Below are positions 34,634 through 43,026 of a stretch of 43,478 nucleotides of DNA, one piece after another (positions within the stretch are counted from its first letter, which is position 1; each line of letters begins with the position of its first letter). Origin of the DNA: Nitrospinota bacterium (GTDB lineage: Bacteria > UBA8248); assembly GCA_026706735.1 (NCBI GenBank), contig JAPOYD010000119.1, positions 1 through 43,478 on the forward strand, written 5' to 3'. The position numbers and the translations under genes were made by a program. The notes beneath the pieces are model-generated. The model had not been told where the DNA came from and did not search any database. It saw nothing but the letters and a program-made list of their open reading frames with translations.

Positions 34634-35482
34634 CTAGCCCTGGTTCAGTCTGCGCTGGATGAAGGGGTGGTGAATGAGGTCTTGCTTGTAGTTGCCCGTC
34701 ATCGCATACAGAGCAATGTTCACCGCGAGTTGAAAGGCCGCGAGGCGCTGTGTTTCGCCGCCGGGGGTGCATTCCTCGAGCCATCCGCCGCCGGGACCCC
34801 TCGCCCAGGCGCCCCCCAAGTCGTTCCGGCAGAAGATGACGGGCGTGAACATTCCGATGTTGATGCCCATCAAATCCTGGCTCACGGCCTGACGCCCACC
34901 GATGGATCGAATCAGATAATAACTCTTGAAAGCGGCGTGCTCGCGCTGGAGCGCCTCGAAGGCGTTTCTGGGAAAGACGAGGCGCATGAGTTTCCGGACC
35001 GCGCCGCCGAAGGCCTCCCCCTCGAGCCCGAGGCCGTCGTCGATGAGCAAAAACCCCCCGTAGGTGAGGTGTCGCCTCAGGTTGTCTATCGCCCTTGCGC
35101 CGGGCATCTCGAATTCGTAGCGCCCCGACATGTAGAGAAAAGGATATTCGAAAATTTCGGGTGAGGAGATGTCCACCGCCTGCGCATCCTGCGCGGTTTC
35201 GATGCTCGTGCGCTTTCCCACTTCATCGAGAAAAGAAGCCATCGCCGTGGGATATTCCTGCCAGCGCCCGCCGGAATAGCGCAGTTGCGCCGGCGTGAAA
35301 TCGGGGAGAAACGTCTTTTCCTCCTCGGAGGAGCGCGGCCAAAGATTCTTTTGCCACTCACTCACGGAGGGAGACGACTGCGCTTCCGCCCACCCGGGCA
35401 AGCCGAGCAGCGCGGCGGCCGCCATCGCAGCGCGGGCGATGAAGGCGCGCCGGCTCAAGAAAGAATTACGGGACGTTGACAT
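34634..35482 (-). CDS. Tat-exported DUF4159-family protein
   Basis: A 282-aa protein. Its N-terminus is a twin-arginine signal: SRRAFIARAAMAAAALLGLP, with cleavage near AEA (about residue 35). The mature domain is the DUF4159 fold (a Rossmann-like, amidotransferase-like family): LRYSGGRWQEYPTAMASFLD, RYEFEMPGARAIDNLRRHLT and YGGFLLIDDGLG. I use the ATG at 35482. The gene starts 17 bp inside the MBL gene and ends three bases before the VWA gene start, so all three are coupled. DUF4159 proteins commonly accompany MoxR/BatA-type genes. The function is unknown. Confidence 0.85.
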   Translation of the reverse strand: MSTSRNSFLSRRAFIARAAMAAAALLGLPGWAEAQSSPSVSEWQKNLWPRSSEEEKTFLPDFTPAQLRYSGGRWQEYPTAMASFLDEVGKRTSIETAQDAQAVDISSPEIFEYPFLYMSGRYEFEMPGARAIDNLRRHLTYGGFLLIDDGLGLEGEAFGGAVRKLMRLVFPRNAFEALQREHAAFKSYYLIRSIGGRQAVSQDLMGINIGMFTPVIFCRNDLGGAWARGPGGGWLEECTPGGETQRLAAFQLAVNIALYAMTGNYKQDLIHHPFIQRRLNQG

Positions 35483-36362
35483 CGGGCAACACCACATAGG
35501 TCGTGGGCGGCGGCAGTCTTTTGCGCGTGAGCACGAGCTCGGTCTCCTTCGGGCGCATGACTCTCGTGATTCCCTCCGCCTTCAGGGCCTTTTCGAACTC
35601 ACCGGTCAATTCGGGACCAAAATAGTGCATCGGTATCACGATGTTGGGCCCGATGCGCTTGGTAATCTTGGCCGCCACGTCGTGGGGCACCGTGAACGAG
35701 CCGTCGATCGGGAGCAGAAGCACGTGTATTTTGCCCAGTGCGCGTATCTGCCCGGGCGAGGGCCCGAAGCGCGCGTTCCCGAAATGGGCGACGCAAAGCC
35801 CGCCCGCCTGAAAGACATGGATGGTGTTCAGGACGAAAGGATGGTTCTCGTCCCCGTCCACCTGGGGGAAAGACGCGATTCTCAGGTTCCCGAACTTCTC
35901 GTCGATCGCGTTGGGCTTTCCCTCTTTCGTCACGCCGAAGAATATCTCCGACTTGCCCACGTAGGGCCCCGTCATGGAGTGGGTTTCATGGAAATTGCTG
36001 ACGGTGACGGCATCCGGCGGCGGATCCAGGATGGGGATGACGTAGGGGTCCATGACAGCCCGCCCGCCGCCTGGCGCCTCGATCAGGAAACTCGAGTGGC
36101 CCAGGAATTTCAGCCGAACCTCGCGGGCCTGCCGAACCCTCGCCCATCCGCCTCTCATCGAAACGGGAACGAAGCTTCCGTCGCGGCGAACGATTCCCGG
36201 CTTGCAGATGCCATCGACCGCCCACGCGAGCGTGGACGAGAAGATGAGCGCCGACAAGACGAGAAAACCCGCGAAAGTGGCTCTCCGTAGCGGAAAGCGG
36301 CTTTTCCGGCGCAGGAAAGACTGGCGCTCGTCACTGGCGGGGTTCAATATGAAGCCCCCCAT
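35466..36362 (-). CDS. Exported MBL-fold protein with degenerate metal-binding motif
   Basis: A 298-aa protein of the metallo-beta-lactamase superfamily (UlaG-like). A hydrophobic N-terminal segment (FAGFLVLSALIFSSTLAWA) is a signal peptide or membrane anchor. Fold markers are KFLGHSSFLIEAPGG, VMDPYVIP, GGLCVAHFGNARFG and PNIVIPMHYFGPE. The first metal motif, normally THxHxDH, reads SNFHETH here, so the first His and the Asp are replaced; the later His residues remain. It may bind one metal or none. It overlaps the DUF4159 start by 17 bp, which ties it to the Bat-like locus. Confidence 0.83.
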   Translation of the reverse strand: MGGFILNPASDERQSFLRRKSRFPLRRATFAGFLVLSALIFSSTLAWAVDGICKPGIVRRDGSFVPVSMRGGWARVRQAREVRLKFLGHSSFLIEAPGGGRAVMDPYVIPILDPPPDAVTVSNFHETHSMTGPYVGKSEIFFGVTKEGKPNAIDEKFGNLRIASFPQVDGDENHPFVLNTIHVFQAGGLCVAHFGNARFGPSPGQIRALGKIHVLLLPIDGSFTVPHDVAAKITKRIGPNIVIPMHYFGPELTGEFEKALKAEGITRVMRPKETELVLTRKRLPPPTTYVVLPDVNVP

Positions 36363-36494
36363 ATTGGCGTCGCTACGACATTACTGCGACCTGATAGCGA
36401 CAGCGCGGCGGCGTAAATGCGTCATTCTATACCATCCTGCCAGCCGATGGGTAGTCCCGCACAGTGAAGGAGAGAAACGAGTGCAGCGAAACCT

Positions 36495-37034
36495 TCACCC
36501 GCGCGGCGCTTCGCTCCCGAAAACTTTTCGCCACGGAGAAATCCATATCGCCGCGGCCAGGATGCACGCCTTTATTATATCCGTGATGACATACGCGCCG
36601 TGGTAGCTTCCGAATTCACTCTGCAGGGCCGGTGTATTCCCCGAAGCCTCCGCGCTCGTGAGGATTCTTCCCAGCGCTTCTATTTTCGGCGTGAACCAAA
36701 AGACGTGAACACCCACGATGAGAAGGAGACACCCGGCCAGCGCGAGCGGCAGGCCGTTCATCCGTCCGGCCCACCAGAGAAAGCAGAACAACAAGAGACA
36801 GAACATGAACTGCAGGCGGTTCCAGGCGCGGAAAATGCGGGTGTTGACTTCTCTCGCGGCCATGCGGCCCTTGGTTTTTGCTTCCGGGGCGGGTTCGAAC
36901 AGCTTCGAAGCCACCGGGTTCTTCTCCGCGTCGAACGCCTCGAATGAATTCGTCGCCACCCACCACACGCCCAGTGTGAGGGCGAGCCACGACACCAGAA
37001 GGGCGAAATGAAAAGAGCGAACCAAAGCGGTCAA
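36495..37034 (-). CDS. DUF4149-family integral membrane protein
   Basis: A 179-aa protein with four predicted membrane helices (SFHFALLVSWLALTLGVWWV; FMFCLLLFCFLWWAG; LPLALAGCLLLIVGVHVFWF; VITDIIKACILAAAIWI). The pattern of a conserved first helix, an internal NRLQF segment and a G-Y-H motif before the last helix fits DUF4149 (TMEM205-like). The start is TTG at 37034, preceded by GAGGAG at good spacing. It lies 132 bp upstream of the MBL gene on the same strand and may or may not share its transcript. The function is unknown. Confidence 0.8.
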   Translation of the reverse strand: MTALVRSFHFALLVSWLALTLGVWWVATNSFEAFDAEKNPVASKLFEPAPEAKTKGRMAAREVNTRIFRAWNRLQFMFCLLLFCFLWWAGRMNGLPLALAGCLLLIVGVHVFWFTPKIEALGRILTSAEASGNTPALQSEFGSYHGAYVITDIIKACILAAAIWISPWRKVFGSEAPRG

Positions 37035-37498
37035 AGCGAACTCCTCGATCCGGCAAGAGACATCCCGGCGTGAAGGCCCTCAATGTACTCGACAAGCACG
37101 ACGGCTCACAAGCCTCAGGCGCTAGTAGCGGTTGTTGAAAAAGCCGGCCCGAGGAGAGAGGGAATCCCGATCATCGAATTGTTCACCGTAGGGACAGGCC
37201 TCCGTGCCTGTCCTTACGAAGGACGACCACGGAAGGCAGGACAACCCCGAGGAGGGGTTGTCCGGCTACAAAACCATTGCGCCCGCCCACACCGCGTGAA
37301 CCTCCATGCCGCCCGCTTCCGAAACGGGCTTTTTCAACAACCCCACTGACAAGGGAGGATTCACGCCAAGGAGAAACGGGAGGGTTGTTTTCCGCCGCCC
37401 TGAGCAGGCGGCATATCGCCACGAAGCATTGCTGGACACGGCGTTGCGCGAACACTTAGAATGATTTGCGAGGCATCGCGGCTCACGGGGGGATTGCC
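37035..37498. other. Divergent intergenic region with MITE-like element
   Basis: 464 bp between the divergent DUF4149 and formate dehydrogenase genes. Nearly half is the repeat element at 37130-37342. The remaining 156 bp before the formate dehydrogenase ATG should hold its promoter, but I cannot pick one with confidence. Small frames here lack ribosome sites. Confidence 0.5.
37130..37342. mobile_element. MITE-like element with 16-bp terminal inverted repeats
   Basis: GGTTGTTGAAAAAGCC (37130-37145) is repeated exactly inverted at 37327-37342, bounding 213 bp without coding capacity. An internal hairpin (GGACAGGC 37192-37199 with GCCTGTCC 37206-37213) is flanked by GTAGGG and CTTACG, like the hairpins elsewhere in the window. 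No transposase is present, so it would be a non-autonomous element. Obvious target-site duplications were not identified. Confidence 0.7.
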
Positions 37499-39148
37499 AT
37501 GACGGAAAACGCTTCCACAGTCTACAAGGCTCCCGCCAAAATCGAGGCTCTGCTCTCCCGCCAACAAGACGAAGGCTATCTCTCCAAGGAAGCGATCGCC
37601 GAGATCTCCAAAAACCTGGGCGTGCCCATCTACGATTCATACGGCATCGCCAGCTTTTTCCCGCACTTCCATCTGGAAAAACCGCAAAAGCCGAAAGTCC
37701 AGGTCTGCCGGGACATGAGTTGTCTGCTCGCAGGCGGCGACGCGCTGCTGGGCAACGCGAAAAACCTCGCCCGCCGCGCCGGCATCCGGAACCTGCGCCC
37801 CGAAAGCTGCGCCTGCCTGGGCCGGTGCGACAAGGGACCCGCCGCCGAGATAGAAGGCCGCATCTATTCCTCTCTCTCGGATGAGAAATTTCAAGACATC
37901 CTCGCGTCCTGGAAAAACGGGACGCGGAGGCCCGCTTCGAGGGCGCAGAAACTCAAGCACGCAACGCGAATCAACCCCTACCGCAAGAACGGGGCCTTCG
38001 GCGTGCTGCGAGCGTTGATGAAAAATGACAAGCCGGAAAGCGTCATCGACGTCTTGAAGAAGAGCGGTCTGCGCGGCATGGGCGGGGCCGGCTTTCCTGC
38101 AGGACTCAAGTGGAGTTTCGTCCTGAGCGCGCCGGGGACGGAGAAATTCGTCGTCTGCAACGCCGATGAGAGCGAGCCGGGCACGTTCAAGGATCGCGCC
38201 ATCATGGACTCACACCCCGAACTGATGATCGAAGGAATACTCATCGCCTGCCGGGCCGTGGGGGCCGAGCGCGCCATCATCTACATACGCCACGAATACG
38301 GCGCGCAGGCGAGAAAGCTTGGAAAAGTCATCGAGCGAGCGCGCAAGGCCCGGCTCATCGGCACGAAGAACACGCCCACTCTCGAAATCTTCACGAGTCC
38401 CGGCGGATACATCTGCGGGGAGGAGACGGCGCTCTTAGAAGTTTTGGAGGACAAGCGCGCCCAACCCCGCGACAAGCCCCCCTTCCCCGGCACGGCGGGG
38501 CTTTTCGGCAAGCCCACCCTCATCAACAACGTCGAGACCTTCGCGCTCATCCCGGCGGTGCTCAAAAATGGAGCCGGGTGGTTCACCTCCTTCGGGCGAA
38601 ACGGCGCCAGGGGCTTCAAGGTGGTGGGCGTGAGCGGCGCCGTCAGGAAACCGGGCATCTACGAGGTGGAGTTCGGTACGCCCATCCGGGAGATCATCGA
38701 GGGTCCCGCGGGCGGGCTGCCTGCGGGCGCGCGCCTTAAGGCATTCTCGCCCGGCGGGGCCAGCAGCGGGTTTCTGCCGGCCAGTCTCGTGGACATCCCT
38801 TATGATTTCGACTCCCTCCAGGAGGCCGGCAGCATGCTGGGCAGCGGGGCGCTCGTCGTCATCCCCGAGGGGGTGGACATGGTGGCGCTCGCCCACAACG
38901 TGGTGCGCTTTTTCAGGGACGAATCCTGCGGCAAGTGCGTTCCCTGCCGCCTGGGGACGGAAAAGCTCACCGCCTTTCTGGAGCGGACCTTAAGCGGCGT
39001 GGGGCGGGCTTCAGAGCTTCCCGCCATGCGCGATATATGCGAGGCCATGAAGGACACCTCCATCTGCGGCCTCGGTCAGGCCGCGCCGATTCCGTATCTC
39101 TCGCTTTTCGAATACTTCGAGTCGGATATCGTAACGAGACTCAAATGA
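37499..39148 (+). CDS. Formate dehydrogenase diaphorase subunit, fused NuoE-NuoF type
   Basis: A 549-aa fusion. The N-terminal NuoE-like thioredoxin-fold domain has [2Fe-2S] ligands C70-x4-C75 and C106-x3-C110. It is followed by a NuoF-like domain with FMN/NADH motifs GLRGMGGAGFPAGLKW (about 190-205) and CNADESEPGTFKDR, then YICGEETALLE, an SLBB domain and the [4Fe-4S] motif SCGKCVPCRLGTEK. It transfers electrons between the formate-oxidising subunit and NAD. The start is the ATG at 37499 after CACGGGGGGATT; an upstream in-frame TTG lacks support. The molybdopterin subunit begins 15 bp after the stop. The fused layout resembles HoxF-type hydrogenase diaphorase. Confidence 0.92.
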   Translation: MTENASTVYKAPAKIEALLSRQQDEGYLSKEAIAEISKNLGVPIYDSYGIASFFPHFHLEKPQKPKVQVCRDMSCLLAGGDALLGNAKNLARRAGIRNLRPESCACLGRCDKGPAAEIEGRIYSSLSDEKFQDILASWKNGTRRPASRAQKLKHATRINPYRKNGAFGVLRALMKNDKPESVIDVLKKSGLRGMGGAGFPAGLKWSFVLSAPGTEKFVVCNADESEPGTFKDRAIMDSHPELMIEGILIACRAVGAERAIIYIRHEYGAQARKLGKVIERARKARLIGTKNTPTLEIFTSPGGYICGEETALLEVLEDKRAQPRDKPPFPGTAGLFGKPTLINNVETFALIPAVLKNGAGWFTSFGRNGARGFKVVGVSGAVRKPGIYEVEFGTPIREIIEGPAGGLPAGARLKAFSPGGASSGFLPASLVDIPYDFDSLQEAGSMLGSGALVVIPEGVDMVALAHNVVRFFRDESCGKCVPCRLGTEKLTAFLERTLSGVGRASELPAMRDICEAMKDTSICGLGQAAPIPYLSLFEYFESDIVTRLK

Positions 39149-39163
39149 CGGCGGGGCTGAATC

Positions 39164-41905
39164 ATGCCTGACGAGAAGACGATCGCCATTCGCATCGACG
39201 GCCGGGAGATCAAATCCCGGGCCGGCGCGACCATCTGGGAGGCCGCGCAGTCGATGGGCGTCGAGATCCCCAGGCTCTGCCATCAGCCCGGCATGGAGCC
39301 CGTGGGCGTGTGCCGCGTATGCGCCGTCGAGGTCGAGGGCGCCAGAACGCTGGTTCCCGCCTGTCACCGGAAGATCGAGCCCGGCATGGTGATCCAGACG
39401 GGAAGCGAGCGCGTCGTGCGCGCCCAGAAAACCCTGGTGGCCATGCTGATGGCGGACCACGGCGTTCAGTCCGAGCCTGAGAACTGCGAGCTCACCGCCC
39501 TCGCCGAGCAGATGGAAGCCAAAAACGGCGTGAGCGCCTTACCATCCAAGGAGACGGGGCGCTCGCAGGATTTCTCATCCGCCGTCATCGCCGTGGATCA
39601 CAGCGCGTGCATCCTGTGCGACCGCTGCATCCGCGCCTGTACGGACGTGCAGGGCAACAACGTCATCGGACGCGGCGGCAAGGGCGCGGACGCGAAAATC
39701 GTGTTCGACGCCGACCTGCCCATGGGGGAATCCACCTGCGTCTCCTGCGGGGAGTGCATGGCCGCCTGCCCCACGGACGCGCTCACCAACAAATCCCTCA
39801 CGCTGCAGATCGTCCCCGGCAAGACGAAGGAGGTGGATTCCGTCTGCCCCTACTGCGGCGTGGGCTGCTCCATCTCCTACCAGGTGGCCGGCAACACCCT
39901 CCTGAGCGTCCGGGGGGACGAGACGAGTCCCGTGAACCAGGGGAGGCTCTGCGTGAAGGGGCGCTACGGGTTCGACTACGCCCATCACCCCGACCGCCTC
40001 ACGACCCCCCTCATCCGAAAGGAAGGCGCGCCCAAGACGAAGGAACTGCCCGGAAATCCCCTCTCCCTGTTCCGCGAGGCGAGTTGGGAGGAGGCACTGG
40101 ACCTGACGGCGGCCTCGCTGGGGAAAATCTTTGATGCGCACGGCCCCTCGGCTCTGGCGGGCTTCGGCTCGGCCAAATGCTCGAACGAGGACAACTACCT
40201 CTTCCAGAAGCTCATCCGCGCCGTATTCGGCACGAACAACGTGGATCACTGCACGCGGCTTTGCCACGCGAGCTCGGTGGCCGCCCTGCTCCAGACCATC
40301 GGCTCGGGCGCGGTGAGCAACCCCTTCTCGGACGCGCTCAAGGCGGATTTCATCCTCGTGGCGGGTGCGAACGCCACGGAGAACCACCCGGTGGCGGCCA
40401 CCTTCATCAAGCAGGCCGCGAGCGCGGGCGCGACGCTGGCCGTCATCGACCCCAGGAGAATCGACCTGGTCGACCACGCGGACATGTTCGTCCAGTTCCG
40501 CCCCGGAACGGACGTGGCCCTGTTCAACGGGCTTTTGAACGTGGTGATCGCAGAAAAACTCTACGACGCGGATTTCGTCGCCGCGCGCACGGAAGGTTTC
40601 GAGGAACTCGCGGAAAACGTAAAGCCCTATACGCCGGAAAACGTCTCGAAACTCACCGGCATCCCGGCGGAGGCACTCCGGGAGCTGGCGAGGCGCTATG
40701 CGACTTCCGCGCGCAGCATCATCTTCTGGGGCATGGGCCTCTCCCAGCACACCCACGGCACGGACAACTGCCGCGCGCTCATCGCGCTCTGCCTGATTTG
40801 CGGGCAGATAGGCCGCGAGGGAACGGGGCTCCACCCCCTGCGGGGCCAGAACAACGTGCAGGGCGCGTCGGACGTGGGCCTCATTCCCATGGTCTATACG
40901 GGCTATCAGGACGTCGCCTCGCCCCGGATCCGCAGGAAATTCGAAAAGGCCTGGGGGCGGAAGCTCGACCCCGAACCCGGCCTCACCGTTATGGAGATCG
41001 CCGACGCCGCCCTCAGGGGCGAGGTCAAGGGCATGTACATCATGGGCGAGAACCCGGCCATGAGCGACCCGAACCTGAACCATTCGCGCGGCGCGCTGGC
41101 GAATCTCGAATTCCTCGTCGTACAGGACATTTTTTTGACCGAAACCGCCTATTTCGCCGACGTCGTCCTGCCCTCCACGGCGTTTCCCGAAAAAACGGGC
41201 ACCTATACGAACACGGACAGGAGAGTCCAGATCGGCAGGCGCGCCATCGACCCGCCAGGCCTAGCGAGGGAGGACTGGCGGATCGTGGCCGAACTCTCGG
41301 AGCGGCTGGGCTACCCGATGGACTATGAATCAGAAGCCGAGATTTTCGATGAAATCGCATCGCTCACGCCGTTCATGGCGGGAATGTCCTACGACCGCCT
41401 GGGGGGTCACGGACTCCTCTGGCCGTGCGCCCGGCCCAATCACAAGGGCACGGAAATTCTGTTTGGCAAATCGTTCCCCTCCGGCCGGGGAAAACTCATT
41501 CCCGTCCAGTACGCGCCCGCCAGGGAGCTGCCGGATGAGGACTACCCCTTCGTCCTCAACACGGGGCGCAACATCTACCACTGGCACACCGGGGCCATCA
41601 CCCGAAGGGCGCAGGCTTTGGAGGCCGCGGAACCGGGCCCCTACGTGGAAATGTCGCCCGACGACATGAAGCGCATGAGGATCAGGAACGATTCAAACGT
41701 CCTGGTGGAATCGAGACGGGGCGAAATCACCCTCCCCGTCCGGGCGTCGACGCGCGTGCGCCCCGGGCAGGTGTTCATTCCCTTCCACTACGTGGAGGCC
41801 GCCGCGAACCTGCTCACGGTGGACGATCTCGACCCCTACGGGAAAATCCCGGAGTTCAAGTTCTGCGCCGTGCGGGTGAGAAAAACGAGGAAGCAGCGGA
41901 GGTAA
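39164..41905 (+). CDS. NAD-dependent formate dehydrogenase, molybdopterin catalytic subunit
   Basis: A 913-aa FdsA/FdhA-type subunit. It has an N-terminal [2Fe-2S] domain (C39, C50, C53, C67), two [4Fe-4S] clusters (C149, C152, C155, C159 and C192, C195, C198, C202), and the cluster of the molybdopterin domain (C228, C231, C235, C263). Catalytic Cys367-His368 is in HCTRLCHASSV, and the conserved Arg is in HPLRGQNNVQGASDVG. The C-terminal dinucleotide-binding domain ends with FIPFHYVEAAANLLT. These identify a cysteine-type formate dehydrogenase. The His-Cys3 cluster of NuoG/FdsA is reduced to DHGVQSEPENCEL (H99, C108), so that cluster is apparently lost. No fdhD/fdsC chaperone or FdsD subunit adjoins. 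Confidence 0.93.
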   Translation: MPDEKTIAIRIDGREIKSRAGATIWEAAQSMGVEIPRLCHQPGMEPVGVCRVCAVEVEGARTLVPACHRKIEPGMVIQTGSERVVRAQKTLVAMLMADHGVQSEPENCELTALAEQMEAKNGVSALPSKETGRSQDFSSAVIAVDHSACILCDRCIRACTDVQGNNVIGRGGKGADAKIVFDADLPMGESTCVSCGECMAACPTDALTNKSLTLQIVPGKTKEVDSVCPYCGVGCSISYQVAGNTLLSVRGDETSPVNQGRLCVKGRYGFDYAHHPDRLTTPLIRKEGAPKTKELPGNPLSLFREASWEEALDLTAASLGKIFDAHGPSALAGFGSAKCSNEDNYLFQKLIRAVFGTNNVDHCTRLCHASSVAALLQTIGSGAVSNPFSDALKADFILVAGANATENHPVAATFIKQAASAGATLAVIDPRRIDLVDHADMFVQFRPGTDVALFNGLLNVVIAEKLYDADFVAARTEGFEELAENVKPYTPENVSKLTGIPAEALRELARRYATSARSIIFWGMGLSQHTHGTDNCRALIALCLICGQIGREGTGLHPLRGQNNVQGASDVGLIPMVYTGYQDVASPRIRRKFEKAWGRKLDPEPGLTVMEIADAALRGEVKGMYIMGENPAMSDPNLNHSRGALANLEFLVVQDIFLTETAYFADVVLPSTAFPEKTGTYTNTDRRVQIGRRAIDPPGLAREDWRIVAELSERLGYPMDYESEAEIFDEIASLTPFMAGMSYDRLGGHGLLWPCARPNHKGTEILFGKSFPSGRGKLIPVQYAPARELPDEDYPFVLNTGRNIYHWHTGAITRRAQALEAAEPGPYVEMSPDDMKRMRIRNDSNVLVESRRGEITLPVRASTRVRPGQVFIPFHYVEAAANLLTVDDLDPYGKIPEFKFCAVRVRKTRKQRR

Positions 41906-42120
41906 ACTCTTGCCCTGCCAGGCGTTTAAGTGCCCTATTCCATAAAGTATAACTTCATATATTCCTTTCATGTAATTGTTATTTCACTTATTATCAAAAA
42001 TTAAATACATAACACAACCTGTCTCGCTCACATAGACAATTCTCTGAAAATAACAACGGGGCAGCTCGCGCGCCGCCCCTACGCCATTCTGTGATATTCA
42101 ATTCTATTTTCTAAATTCCC
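41906..42120. other. AT-rich intergenic region between convergent genes
   Basis: 215 bp between convergent formate dehydrogenase and EamA genes. Positions 41938-42020 are strikingly AT-rich for this genome. Near 42060-42083 lies one GTAGGGGC-type imperfect palindrome (GGGGCAGCTCGCGCGCCGCC, then CCTACG). No clear rho-independent terminator for either gene is seen. Confidence 0.5.
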
Positions 42121-43026
42121 TCACCGAAAACTCGTGATCAGGAATCCACCCAGGACGACGAGTCCCGCTGCGCCGAACAGGCGTGCGTTCACGCGCTCCA
42201 TGTCGCCCATGAAGACGAGGCTCAGGAGCACCACCCATATCGGGGCCGTGCGGCTAAGCGGGAGGACGACGGTCACGTCCGAGAACGTGAGGGTATACCA
42301 CAAAAGCCCCGTGGCGGTGGAGGAGAACACCGAGCCCAGAAGTATCCAGCAGACATCGCGCTTGCCCACGTAGATTCTGCCGCTCGCGCCCAGAAACGGT
42401 TTCGCGCAAAGAAGAAAGAGAAAACCCGCCAAGAAGGCGAAGCCCACCGCCGCGAAGGGCGTTCGCTGCTCGGCGTAGCCGATTTTCGCGATGACCGGCA
42501 TGGCGGCGTACATGAACGAGGCGAAGACGGGAAAAACGAGCGCGCGGCGGAATTCCGGCCCCATGCCGCCCTCCTCGACGTTTTTGCCCTCACCCATCGA
42601 GATGAGCGCCACCCCGCCGACGATGGAGAAGGTCCCCAGCACGACCGCCACGCCCGGCTCTTCCCCCAGAAAGAAGGCGGCGAAAAATACCGCCCATATC
42701 GGGGCCGAAGCCTGGACGGGACTGGTGCGGCTGGCGCCTATGCGCTGTATCGCGGTGTAGGAAGCCAGGTGCCCCATCCCCTGCCCCAGGCACCCCGCCA
42801 GCATGAACCACAAGACGGGCCTCAGCGATGAGGTCTGCAGCGTGCCCAGGAAAAAGGCGATGCTCAAGAGCAGCGCGCTCGCCACGGCGTTCGTGATGAG
42901 CACCCCGGTGATGGGGGATGCGCTCCTCAATCCCCGGCGAAAGGAGATGAGCGCCGCCGAGTAGATGAACGAAGATGCGAGAGCGAGGATTTCGCCCGAC
43001 ATGAAAAAAGGGGCTTGCGCGTTCAT
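42121..43026 (-). CDS. EamA/DMT-superfamily transporter
   Basis: An inner-membrane protein of about 301 aa with ten predicted helices in two EamA repeats. The first begins FFMSGEILALASSFIYSAAL and contains LGQGMGHLASYTAIQRIGAS; the repeat ends are SPVQASAPIWAVFFAAFFLG and TVVLPLSRTAPIWVVLLSLV. These are the conserved ends of the drug/metabolite transporter fold. I start at MNAQAPFF (43026); MSGEIL eight codons later is equally possible, since neither has a good ribosome site. The substrate is unknown. It is convergent with the formate dehydrogenase operon and has no evident operon partner. Confidence 0.87.
   Translation of the reverse strand: MNAQAPFFMSGEILALASSFIYSAALISFRRGLRSASPITGVLITNAVASALLLSIAFFLGTLQTSSLRPVLWFMLAGCLGQGMGHLASYTAIQRIGASRTSPVQASAPIWAVFFAAFFLGEEPGVAVVLGTFSIVGGVALISMGEGKNVEEGGMGPEFRRALVFPVFASFMYAAMPVIAKIGYAEQRTPFAAVGFAFLAGFLFLLCAKPFLGASGRIYVGKRDVCWILLGSVFSSTATGLLWYTLTFSDVTVVLPLSRTAPIWVVLLSLVFMGDMERVNARLFGAAGLVVLGGFLITSFR

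Noticed and set aside
39575-41083. A 502-codon minus-strand frame inside the formate dehydrogenase gene
   Set aside because: The plus-strand frame carries all cluster ligands and active-site motifs, so the antisense frame is a shadow.
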